A stretch of DNA of 6,595 bases from Bacteroidales bacterium (lineage in GTDB: Bacteria; Bacteroidota; Bacteroidia; Bacteroidales; WCHB1-69): positions 1-6,595 of the forward strand of contig JAQUGA010000144.1 in NCBI GenBank assembly GCA_028684405.1, in the 5' to 3' direction. Position numbers and translations under genes: made by a program. The notes beneath the pieces were generated by a model, which had not been told where the DNA came from, searched no databases, and saw only the letters and a list, made by a program, of their open reading frames with translations. Shown piece after piece: positions 1-5,567 of the stretch (within the stretch, counting starts at the first letter, position 1; each line of letters opens with the position of its first letter).

Positions 1-120
1 AGCTATGATTATCAGTATTAAAACTAAATAATACTTGTTTTTAAAAACAAATTTCCAAATTTTACTTTCTTTTTTCACAGCATTGTTTTCTAAATTTTTT
101 TCTTTTTTTTCGTTTTCCAT
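1..120 (-). CDS. N-terminus of an unidentified membrane protein (partial)
   Basis: The first 40 codons of a gene that runs off the window start are visible, beginning with the ATG at 120-118. The first 28 or so residues are very rich in Lys and Glu (MENEKKEKNLENNAVKKE and onward). A hydrophobic run then begins (YYLVLILIIIA), which looks like the start of a transmembrane helix or signal anchor after a charged cytoplasmic tail. No stop interrupts the frame. There is no Shine-Dalgarno site, as is usual in Bacteroidota, but the upstream stretch is A-rich, and a -7 type promoter element lies about 100 bp upstream. I do not recognise the family, and 40 residues are too few to assign a function. Confidence 0.55.
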   Translation of the reverse strand, partial: MENEKKEKNLENNAVKKESKIWKFVFKNKYYLVLILIIIA

Positions 121-355
121 GTTTTTATTTTTTAGTTTTTTTTTATAAAAATCAATTTTTTTAGAATTAAATCAAAGTTGTATTACATATTTCAGATTTC
201 AATTCATTTTGCTTTTTCAAATATACGATATTTTTTAAATAAATTACTAATTTATGATTTTTTTTGACAGAGTAAAGAAAACATAAAACATCATCGATTC
301 CTCTTTAAAGTTCCATTCAATTCCATCTGATTTTAAAATTAAGTTGTTTCCCTTT
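121..355. other. AT-rich intergenic spacer
   Basis: This 235-bp stretch separates the partial membrane protein gene from the small glycine-rich gene. It is made largely of T and A runs. Apart from the candidate -7 element at 218-225, I see no coding frame, hairpin with a T-run, or repeat that I would defend. Confidence 0.5.
218..225 (-). promoter_or_regulatory. Candidate -7 promoter element for the partial membrane protein gene
   Basis: TATATTTG on the minus strand is a perfect match to the Bacteroidota -7 consensus TAnnTTTG and is identical to the element in front of tonB in this window. No TTG lies 17 to 23 bp upstream, so only half of the promoter is supported. It would give a leader of about 90 nt. 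Confidence 0.35.
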
Positions 356-547
356 TCAAAAAGCTTTTTTATTCATGTAAGAGCCTATTGTCATAGCAAT
401 AAGCATTCCCAAAGGAATTCCGATTGCATGCATTCCCATATTTTCAATACAGGCTCCAAAGGCAACTCCAAGTGGTAAACCAAAAGCACTAAAAAGCTTC
501 TTGTTTTCAACAATGTTAGACCTTTTATATAGCTCTTTTATTTCCAT
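356..547 (-). CDS. Small glycine-rich membrane protein, 63 aa
   Basis: A short protein with a polar, charged N-terminus (residues 1-17), then a hydrophobic stretch from about 19 to 56 with Gly spaced every three to five residues (GLPLGVAFGACIE, GIPLGMLIAMTIGSY), and a basic tail (MNKKAF). The Gly spacing recalls glycine-zipper segments that pack as two antiparallel transmembrane helices with a short turn near residues 34-41. Small proteins of this style are widespread in Bacteroidota and Firmicutes and have no assigned function. The ATG at 547-545 is the only sensible start, since the frame has no earlier Met. No clear promoter or ribosome site is visible. The gene stands alone, in the same direction as gapN but 218 bp away. 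Composition and a clean start and stop suggest a real gene, but it is short enough that chance cannot be excluded. Confidence 0.6.
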   Translation of the reverse strand: MEIKELYKRSNIVENKKLFSAFGLPLGVAFGACIENMGMHAIGIPLGMLIAMTIGSYMNKKAF

Positions 548-611
548 CTGTCCGTAATTTATAATCTATATAACAGTCGATTCATTATTTTAGTTCAGTT
601 TGTGAAGAAAT

Positions 612-635
612 GTGACCAGGTGACAGAGTGACCTG
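612..635 (+). repeat. Tandem 8-bp-period GTGAC repeat, arm 1
   Basis: Three consecutive 8-bp units begin with GTGAC: GTGACCAG (612-619), GTGACAGA (620-627) and GTGACCTG (628-635). The first 13 bases are an inverted copy (12 of 13) of 741-753. The function is unknown; the units could be a tandem protein-binding site or a member of a dispersed short repeat family. Confidence 0.7.
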
Positions 636-737
636 TTGCCTGACTGAAAAATAGAAGAAAGTGTCCGGTTCCGAATTGCAAAAAAATCTTTGAAAAATCG
701 ATGTTCCTCTTCATATTCTATTCAGGCGTGAGGGCTC

Positions 738-753
738 GGGGTCACTTGGTCAC
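738..753 (-). repeat. Tandem 8-bp-period GTGAC repeat, arm 2 (inverted)
   Basis: Read on the minus strand there are two consecutive units, GTGACCAA (753-746) and GTGACCCC (745-738), facing the plus-strand array at 612-635. It lies 12 bp past the gapN stop codon. Pairing of the arms would close a loop of about 116 bases. There is no T-run placed for a simple terminator. Confidence 0.65.
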
Positions 754-765
754 TTTTTTCCCTTT

Positions 766-2382
766 TTACAAAATAAAATCAGTAGCCAAGAAGTTGGACT
801 CTTTATTTTGAATAATATCCGTTATGATTGTTTTACTGGCTTCATTTTCTTTAAACGCAACCAGTGTTCGGATGGAAAACACTCTTAATGCATCAGTGAC
901 CGACAAAGTTCCCTCTGCTGAATCTTTTCTGCCGGTAAACGGAAAAACATCGGGACCTCTTTGACACTGTGCATTTATATTTACCCGACACACCTGATTT
1001 ACAAGCGTATCAATCAATATTGCTAGGTTTTTTGAATCTTGACCAAAAATACTTGCTTGCTGACCATAATTTGAATTAACAACATAATCCAAAGGTTTTT
1101 GAATATCGCTAAAGCCAATGATCGGAATAACCGGTCCAAATTGCTCTTCATGATAAATCTTCATCTCTTCTGTTACATCAGACAAAATTGCTGGAAAAAA
1201 GAAGGATTTGTTTTTCATTCCTCCCGAAGGATTGCACAATTTAGCTCCTTTACTTACGGCATCCTCTACGTAGTGTGTCAGATATTCAGACTTATTGGGT
1301 TCGGGAAGCGGAGTAATAAAAACATTTTCATCCCAAGGCATTCCAATCGTCAATTTTTCAACTTCTGAAACAAGCTTTTCGATAAAAGCATCTTTGATTT
1401 TTTCGTGAACAAAAATTATTTTTAAAGCGGTACAGCGTTGACCATTAAACGATAACGAACCAGTGATGCACTCTTTTACGGCATTATCAAAATCGCAATC
1501 TTCTAAAATAATGGCGGGATTTTTAGCCTCTAATCCCAACACAGACTTTAACTTATGCGGCTGTGGATGCTGCTTCTTTAAAATATCTGCAACTTTACAA
1601 GAACCAATAAAAGCCAGCACATTTATGTCGCCTGATTCCATCAGCGGCGCTATAACCTCTTGACCATCGCCATAAATTACATTTACAACTCCTTTTGGAA
1701 AAGATTTTTTATATGCTTCTAAAAGAGGCGAATGCAATAAAACTCCAAGTTTTGGAGGTTTAAAAACAACGGTATTCCCCATGGTTAATGCAGGAATTAA
1801 GGTCGTGAATGTCTCGTTTAAAGGATAATTAAAGGGTCCCATGCACAATACAACTCCAAGTGGTGCTCTTCTGATTTGTGCAATGATTCCTTGTTTGATA
1901 ACAAGTTTTGAAGAATCTCTGTCCAAATCTTTTAAAGCGTCGATGGTATCGTTGATGTATTCAATCGTTCTGTCAAATTCTTTCTCGGAATCTTTTAAAC
2001 TTTTCCCAATTTCCCACATCATCAGTTTAACAACTTCAGTGCGCTGCTCTCGCATTAAAAAGGTAAATTTTTTAATGCACTCTATTCTCTGTTTTATGGA
2101 CATTGCGGGCCATTCACCTTGCCCGTTATTATAGGCGTTTTTTGCTGCATCCAAGGCTTTTAGGGAAGTCTCTTTATCCATTAAAGGATAGCTTCCGATA
2201 AAATTATTAAATTTCTCATTTTCTTGAACATAAATAGGAGAATAAACCTCTTCCGAAGATCCATTCCATTCATGTATTTCTCCATTTATCAAATACTTCG
2301 TTTGATGAATAGGAAATGGTAAATTAATAGCAACGGGAAGTTCTGATTTCTCAGGAAAAATTCTTTTTATCTTTTCTTTCAT
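766..2382 (-). CDS. gapN: Non-phosphorylating NADP-dependent glyceraldehyde-3-phosphate dehydrogenase (ALDH superfamily)
   Basis: This cytosolic ALDH-fold enzyme is predicted to oxidise glyceraldehyde 3-phosphate directly to 3-phosphoglycerate, forming NADPH and bypassing the ATP-yielding step of glycolysis. Visible ALDH landmarks are GPFNYPLNE with Asn185, Lys208 in VVFKPPK, the general base Glu285 in LGLEAKNPA, the nucleophile Cys317 in FNGQRCTALK, and EEQFGPV at 412-418. The tail motif QRGPDVFPFTGRKDS (474-488) separates GapN from most ALDHs. Residues known in streptococcal GapN to hold the substrate phosphate have counterparts at Arg138, Tyr186, Arg316 and Arg475. At 538 residues it is about 60 longer than streptococcal GapN, mostly an N-terminal extension. 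The start is the ATG at 2382-2380. The gene is monocistronic, with mobile debris upstream and a repeat-bearing gap downstream. The family call is firm; exact cofactor preference is inferred. Confidence 0.92.
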   Translation of the reverse strand: MKEKIKRIFPEKSELPVAINLPFPIHQTKYLINGEIHEWNGSSEEVYSPIYVQENEKFNNFIGSYPLMDKETSLKALDAAKNAYNNGQGEWPAMSIKQRIECIKKFTFLMREQRTEVVKLMMWEIGKSLKDSEKEFDRTIEYINDTIDALKDLDRDSSKLVIKQGIIAQIRRAPLGVVLCMGPFNYPLNETFTTLIPALTMGNTVVFKPPKLGVLLHSPLLEAYKKSFPKGVVNVIYGDGQEVIAPLMESGDINVLAFIGSCKVADILKKQHPQPHKLKSVLGLEAKNPAIILEDCDFDNAVKECITGSLSFNGQRCTALKIIFVHEKIKDAFIEKLVSEVEKLTIGMPWDENVFITPLPEPNKSEYLTHYVEDAVSKGAKLCNPSGGMKNKSFFFPAILSDVTEEMKIYHEEQFGPVIPIIGFSDIQKPLDYVVNSNYGQQASIFGQDSKNLAILIDTLVNQVCRVNINAQCQRGPDVFPFTGRKDSAEGTLSVTDALRVFSIRTLVAFKENEASKTIITDIIQNKESNFLATDFIL

Positions 2383-2497
2383 AGTTTTAAATTTAAGATT
2401 TAAATTTGGATGTTTTTGTACAAAATATTAATGCTTGGCAATATTTCTCAAACCTTTTATTAAGACTTGTGGCACTTATTTCATATTAAACACACTA

Positions 2498-2505
2498 CAA
2501 AGTTA
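2498..2505 (-). promoter_or_regulatory. Candidate -7 promoter element upstream of gapN
   Basis: TAACTTTG on the minus strand fits TAnnTTTG. It lies about 115 bp before the gapN start, in a gap that otherwise holds no gene. A TTG occurs 11 bp upstream, which is too close, and none occurs at 17-23 bp, so support is weak. Confidence 0.3.
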
Positions 2506-2558
2506 AATAATTATTCCAATTTTATTTTGAATCTATCGAAAAACAAGATTTGTCATGT

Positions 2559-2856
2559 TTAAATTATCACAATAACGTAAATCGGTACAATTGAACCAGC
2601 GAACTCCATCCCTACCCTTTGTGCAATTGAAAAGCACACATGCTCAGGGTTTAAAAACTCTCCTTCTATTTTCAGATGATTTTAAAACATCCAGTGTTAG
2701 AGTCTCCAATAAAGCTTCGTTTCTTAAATTAAAACCAAGAGATTCCATCCTGCCTAATAAGCGTCCTTGCAAATTTAGAGATTCGTTTAGTAAATTTACA
2801 AACTCTTCACCGTTCCAAATATACTCAGACCAATTGGCTTTTTGATGTAAATAATT
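2559..2856 (-). pseudogene. Frameshifted N-terminal remnant of a Fic-family protein (DUF4172 region)
   Basis: The minus strand encodes about 58 residues with the pattern of the N-terminal DUF4172 domain that precedes the Fic AMP-transferase domain: LHQKANWSEYIWNGEE, then LNLQGRLLGRMESLGFNLRN and EALLETLTLDVLKSSE. One extra base in the T-run at 2669-2672 then breaks the frame. In the next frame the family sequence resumes exactly where expected: IEGEFLNPEHV, then SIAQRVGMEFAGSIVP (ending near 2583), followed by eight unrelated codons and a stop at 2561-2559. The catalytic Fic domain with its HPFxxGNGR motif is absent, and no ATG is present where the start should be. In intact relatives this domain opens a protein of about 370 residues. 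A plus-strand open frame across the same bases is spurious. The homology call is from memory of the family. Confidence 0.82.
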
Positions 2857-2990
2857 ACTCGTTTGTTGTAATATTTGCTTTAATATTCACTATTGTCCGA
2901 TAAAAATCAAAAACGCTTTAATCCAATTGCAACTAGCTGAATATCAGCAATAATATTATCAAATATTTGGTTTTTTAAAAAGTAAGCCCC
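2857..2990. other. Spacer between the IS4 and Fic remnants
   Basis: This AT-rich stretch has no defensible frame. It carries at 2894-2905 a 12-bp sequence (TGTCCGATAAAA) that recurs in direct orientation at 3313-3324 inside the transposase remnant. It probably includes what is left of the IS end and the lost start region of the Fic gene. Confidence 0.4.
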
Positions 2991-3379
2991 TTACAATAAT
3001 GAATATTTCCATTCTTTTTTTCGGATTTTCTGCCAATCTTTGTCATGATTTTCTAAAAACTTATCAGATGAATATTATTAAATAGATGGATTTTGCAGAA
3101 ACTCACTAATGATCATGCTTAGCTGCATCGGTAAACCATAATAATTTTGGCACGGTTTCATCTACGTTTATATAGCATGAACTTTAATTCCTACTTTTTA
3201 CTTCCCATTTTGAGGATTTCGTCCAACACATTTTAAAATATCCTTAAATAAACTTATAGTTGTACTGTCCAAAAAATCTCTATCTCTTTGTTTATCAAGT
3301 CCTTAATTCGGCTGTCCGATAAAAGATGACCATATTGCAATAAAAGTATGCGTATATGAGAATAAACATCTATATTTGC
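2991..3379 (-). pseudogene. Decayed, internally deleted IS4-family transposase
   Basis: Fragments of a DDE transposase are readable in order on the minus strand. ANIDVYSHIRILLLQYGHLL runs from 3379 and continues SDSRIKDLINKE to 3284. After a frameshift near 3280 comes FLDSTTISLFKDILKCVGRN (3275 down), with the first catalytic Asp in DST. A stop at 3200-3198 interrupts the usual NGKKKGG. A one-base loss near 3171 precedes INVDETVPKLLWFTDAAKHD, ending at 3109 with two stops next to it. The second Asp (VFDKGY region) and the catalytic Glu region are missing. A C-terminal-like piece, KFLENHDKDWQKIRKKEWKY, follows at 3062 and ends at a stop at 2993-2991. An intact relative has about 370-390 codons, so more than 100 codons from the middle are gone. 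It cannot be functional. The first part is assigned confidently, the C-terminal piece less so. Confidence 0.75.
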
Positions 3380-3440
3380 TTATCATTTAAAACGAAAACG
3401 ATATGACATCTTACACAGAAAAATAAATCGCAAAAGCAAA

Positions 3441-3532
3441 TTACTAATAAATAGGGCTTCAAGCGGTGCGCAGCACCCAGCGTGAAGCACAGGTTGAAAT
3501 AAATCCGAGTTTTAGCCCTATGTATTTTGTAA
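3441..3532. repeat. Nested palindromic element with a GC-rich internal hairpin
   Basis: The outer arms are an imperfect inverted repeat of about 18 bp (3441-3458 against 3514-3532) that ends inward in a perfect 8-bp match, ATAGGGCT (3451-3458) with AGCCCTAT (3514-3521). Inside is a second hairpin: GCTTCA (3456-3461) with TGAAGC (3483-3488), topped by GGTGC (3465-3469) and GCACC (3473-3477) around a GCA loop. The two hairpins share three bases, so they compete at the base. The core is much richer in GC than its surroundings. It lies between the IS4 remnant and the IS91-like element. No T-run follows on either strand, so a simple terminator is unlikely. Confidence 0.65.
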
Positions 3533-3564
3533 CATGTTTTTATATTTTATTCGATTTTATCAAG

Positions 3565-3621
3565 AGAGGTTTTTGTGTGGTTGTCCCATTTTTTTTGATT
3601 GGATAAAATCTTTTCACCTCT
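3565..3621. repeat. Candidate IS91 terminus (inverted repeat next to CAAG)
   Basis: AGAGGT at 3565-3570 and ACCTCT at 3616-3621 form a 6-bp inverted pair directly abutting CAAG (3561-3564). A smaller CCA/TGG pair lies inside. The position, about 90 bp or more past the transposase stop, suits an origin end, but the repeat is short. Confidence 0.3.
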
Positions 3622-3709
3622 GTTATGCTGTTGATTTGCAGTGATTTTTGTTTGGTTTTGATAAAATGGGCAATAGCCTATCAGTCCGCAAAATGCAGAA
3701 AATAACTGG

Positions 3710-4375
3710 CTATAAACTAAAGGATATTCTACTGAAAAACGGCAAATGGCAGGGAGAACGGATACGTGGCAGTTTTTCTACAACCTGCATAATTCCTTTT
3801 TTGCAATATGGACATTTGCAAGCATCAAATCCAGTCAATCGTTTGAGTCGTTCTTGAGAAGTTTCCTTTGGCTTGATGACCATTTTAGGAGTTAGCTTTT
3901 TTTGTTGGGCTCTGAATTTACTGCTATAAATACCATAATATCGGATTTTGACAAATCCTTTGGGAAGAATATGCTGACAAAAACGACGTAAAAACTCAAC
4001 ACCCGAAAGTGAAGTAGGTTTTTGGCGAGCATTATCACGATAGTCTTTGTGCAGAAATTTAACATCGGTGTCATTGATGTCTAAAATTCGCTGATTGCTA
4101 ATGGCTACTCGATGAGTGTATTGACCAAGATATTTGATAATATGTGATGTTAGAAGTTCATTGATTTCATCATCGCTAACAAACTCAGGCAAAGTCTTAA
4201 AATGCAAAGAAATCAGAGCAATTCTACGAATGTAGTTATGCAATGTACTCTTGCTTTGTCCTTTTAAAACAACTTGCTGTTCAAAAGTTTTGTAAACTTT
4301 TTCAAAACCGTCAACAGATAAAATTGCCTGCTCCACAATGGTAGGCATTGATCTTTTGTTTCTCATAAAAAACAT
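3710..4375 (-). CDS. Chimeric IS91-element protein: recombinase N-terminus fused to Y2-transposase C-terminus
   Basis: Residues about 10-76 resemble the SAM-like N-terminal core-binding domain of the small tyrosine recombinase encoded beside many Bacteroidota IS91 transposases (MPTIVEQAILSVDGFEKVY; SKSTLHNYIRRIALISLHFK; DDEINELLT). From about residue 78 the sequence becomes the C-terminal part of an IS91-family transposase: IIKYLGQYTHRVAISNQRI with the YxxxY catalytic pair Tyr82/Tyr86, KDYRDNARQKP, GVEFLRRFCQHILPKGFVKI, a Cys cluster at 186, 188 and 191, and RIRSP near the end. The recombinase catalytic domain and the transposase HUH metal-binding region are both missing, so one in-frame deletion at about 4145-4150 seems to have joined two adjacent genes. 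The frame is open over 221 codons. It may be translated but should not transpose alone. The start could also be Met4 or Met10. Confidence 0.85.
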   Translation of the reverse strand: MFFMRNKRSMPTIVEQAILSVDGFEKVYKTFEQQVVLKGQSKSTLHNYIRRIALISLHFKTLPEFVSDDEINELLTSHIIKYLGQYTHRVAISNQRILDINDTDVKFLHKDYRDNARQKPTSLSGVEFLRRFCQHILPKGFVKIRYYGIYSSKFRAQQKKLTPKMVIKPKETSQERLKRLTGFDACKCPYCKKGIMQVVEKLPRIRSPCHLPFFSRISFSL

Positions 4376-4468
4376 TTTTAGGATTAATAATGTTTTTTTT
4401 ACGAAACATTTGAGAAAATGCCAACATCACCTATTTGTATTGTGGAAATTCACCTTTCTACAAGGCTT

Positions 4469-4499
4469 GCAACTCCTTGCAAAAAACCGAACAAGTTGC
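4469..4499. repeat. Hairpin between the IS91-like remnant and dusB
   Basis: GCAACTCCTTG (4469-4479) pairs with CAAGTTGC (4492-4499) as an 8-bp stem with a 3-nt bulge. The heptamer CTTGCAA also occurs twice in direct orientation (4466-4472 and 4476-4482). On the minus strand a T-run lies in the loop rather than after the stem, so this is not a standard dusB terminator. It may mark the terminal end of the IS91-like element. Confidence 0.4.
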
Positions 4500-4533
4500 T
4501 AATTATCAATATTTTATGGCTTATCTAAAGAGG

Positions 4534-5505
4534 TTAACATACGCTATTATACTCTTCCAACACCTCCGAAATTTCATCAAAGCTTATTGATTCCATTAAT
4601 TGGATTTTGGTTTGTTTGAAATTTGAAATAGATTTGAAATATGAAGAGTAGTGTTTTCGCATTTCTAGTATGGCTCTTCTTTCGCCTTTTTCTTTAATTG
4701 AAAGTTCGAGATGAAGCAAACAGATTTCAATTTTTTCCTTCAACGAAATTTCGGGAAGAAATTCCTCCGTTTCTAGGTAATGTTTTATTTTTTGAAAAAT
4801 CCAAGGGTTTCCAATGGCAGCTCTGCCAATCATGAGTGCATCAACACCCGATTCTTGAAGTCGTTTTTGGGCACTTATCTCATCGGTAATGTCGCCGTTG
4901 CCAATAATGGGAATATTGACTTGAGGGTGTTGTTTCACGTCTCTAATAAGCGACCAATCGGCTTTTCCAGAGTACATCTGAGAGCGTGTTCTGCCATGAA
5001 TACAAAGAGCGGCAATTCCAACGTCTTGCAATCGGAGAGCAACATCAACGATAGGTTTATGGCTTTCATCCCACCCAAGGCGAGTTTTTACAGTAACAGG
5101 AAGATTTACGGCTTTTACCACCGCTTCGGTAATTTTTATCATTTTAGGAATATCCCTCAAAATTGCTGATCCAGCACCCTTTTGAACTATTTTCTTGACT
5201 GGACATCCCCAGTTAATATCGATAAAATCAGGATTGTAGTTAGCCGCAATCTTTGCCGCTTCGACCATCGCATCTAAATTGGCTCCAAATATTTGGATGG
5301 CCAAAGGACGTTCGCTTTCTGAAAAATCCAATTTTGATTTAGACTTTTCAACATGACGGCTTAGTGCGTCCGAAGAGATAAATTCGGTATATAAAACATC
5401 GGCTCCTCTTTCTTTGCAAATCTTGCGAAATGAAACATCAGTGATATCCTCCATTGGAGCTAAAATGAGGGGTGTTTTTTCGGTAAGAAAAGGCAAAGCT
5501 GTCAT
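4534..5505 (-). CDS. dusB: tRNA-dihydrouridine synthase DusB
   Basis: This FMN enzyme uses NADPH to reduce specific uridines in the tRNA D-loop to dihydrouridine. The TIM-barrel domain (about 10-240) shows the opening LAPMEDITD motif (15-23), the active-site loop DINWGCPVKKIVQKGAG with catalytic Cys101, the FMN-contacting VKTRLGWD with Lys140, CIHGRTR with His170, IGNGDI at 201-206 and the phosphate-binding IGRAAIGNPW at 226-235. A helical C-terminal tRNA-binding region follows (about 245-323), including ILEMRKHYSSYFK. The length of 323 fits bacterial DusB. The start ATG at 5505-5503 gives the usual short lead before the barrel. The gene begins only 62 bp past the tonB stop, with a terminator in between and no clear promoter. 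Family assignment is very secure. The Bacteroidota copy is often called DusB, though subfamily calls rest on similarity. Confidence 0.95.
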   Translation of the reverse strand: MTALPFLTEKTPLILAPMEDITDVSFRKICKERGADVLYTEFISSDALSRHVEKSKSKLDFSESERPLAIQIFGANLDAMVEAAKIAANYNPDFIDINWGCPVKKIVQKGAGSAILRDIPKMIKITEAVVKAVNLPVTVKTRLGWDESHKPIVDVALRLQDVGIAALCIHGRTRSQMYSGKADWSLIRDVKQHPQVNIPIIGNGDITDEISAQKRLQESGVDALMIGRAAIGNPWIFQKIKHYLETEEFLPEISLKEKIEICLLHLELSIKEKGERRAILEMRKHYSSYFKSISNFKQTKIQLMESISFDEISEVLEEYNSVC

Positions 5506-5521
5506 TTTGTTCTTTTAAACA

Positions 5522-5550
5522 AAAACAGCCTGTAAAGAACAGGCTGTTTT
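5522..5550 (-). terminator. Intrinsic terminator after tonB
   Basis: A perfect 11-bp stem, AAAACAGCCTG (5522-5532) with CAGGCTGTTTT (5540-5550), closes a 7-nt loop. On the minus strand the stem ends in TTTTT followed by GTTT, which suits rho-independent termination 18 nt past the tonB stop. The flanking A and T runs would let it act in both directions. It lies within the dusB upstream region. Confidence 0.88.
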
Positions 5551-5567
5551 AATAAAAATATTTTGTT

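Larger units (their letters stand above)
3565..4499 (-). mobile_element. Remnant of an IS91-like rolling-circle element
   Basis: This interval groups the chimeric recombinase/transposase frame with two candidate ends. At the transposase 3' side the tetranucleotide CAAG (3561-3564), one of the two that IS91 prefers as target, is followed directly by AGAGGT (3565-3570), which is inverted as ACCTCT at 3616-3621, as might be expected of an origin end. At the other side a hairpin of GCAACTCCTTG (4469-4479) with CAAGTTGC (4492-4499), bearing a 3-nt bulge, lies 35 bp past the dusB stop. Both ends are guesses from position and structure. IS91 elements make no target duplication, so none is expected. 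Confidence 0.5.

Noticed and set aside
612..753. CRISPR array
   Set aside because: The units are 8 bp with no spacers of regular length, and the two groups face opposite ways; no cas genes are present.
1099..2134. Plus-strand open frames inside gapN (1099-1368, 1463-1663, 1841-2134)
   Set aside because: They are antisense shadows of a full-length, well-conserved ALDH gene and show no protein-like features.
2591..2845. Plus-strand open frame of 84 codons
   Set aside because: It is antisense to the Fic-like remnant, has no family resemblance, and exists because the opposite strand was once coding.
3453..3520. tRNA-like reading of the palindrome (7-bp acceptor-like stem, T-arm-like GGTT...ATCC)
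   Set aside because: The T-arm-like part is not adjacent to the acceptor-like stem, the T-stem has mismatches, and there is no proper anticodon arm.
3441..3532. Integron attC recombination site
   Set aside because: The folded shape is suggestive, but the outer arms lack the GTTRRRY/RYYYAAC core words, and no integrase or cassette array is in view.
3648..4074. Plus-strand frame 3648-3857 and minus-strand frame 3892-4074
   Set aside because: Both overlap the IS91-like chimera in other frames; the chimera has clear family motifs and these have none.
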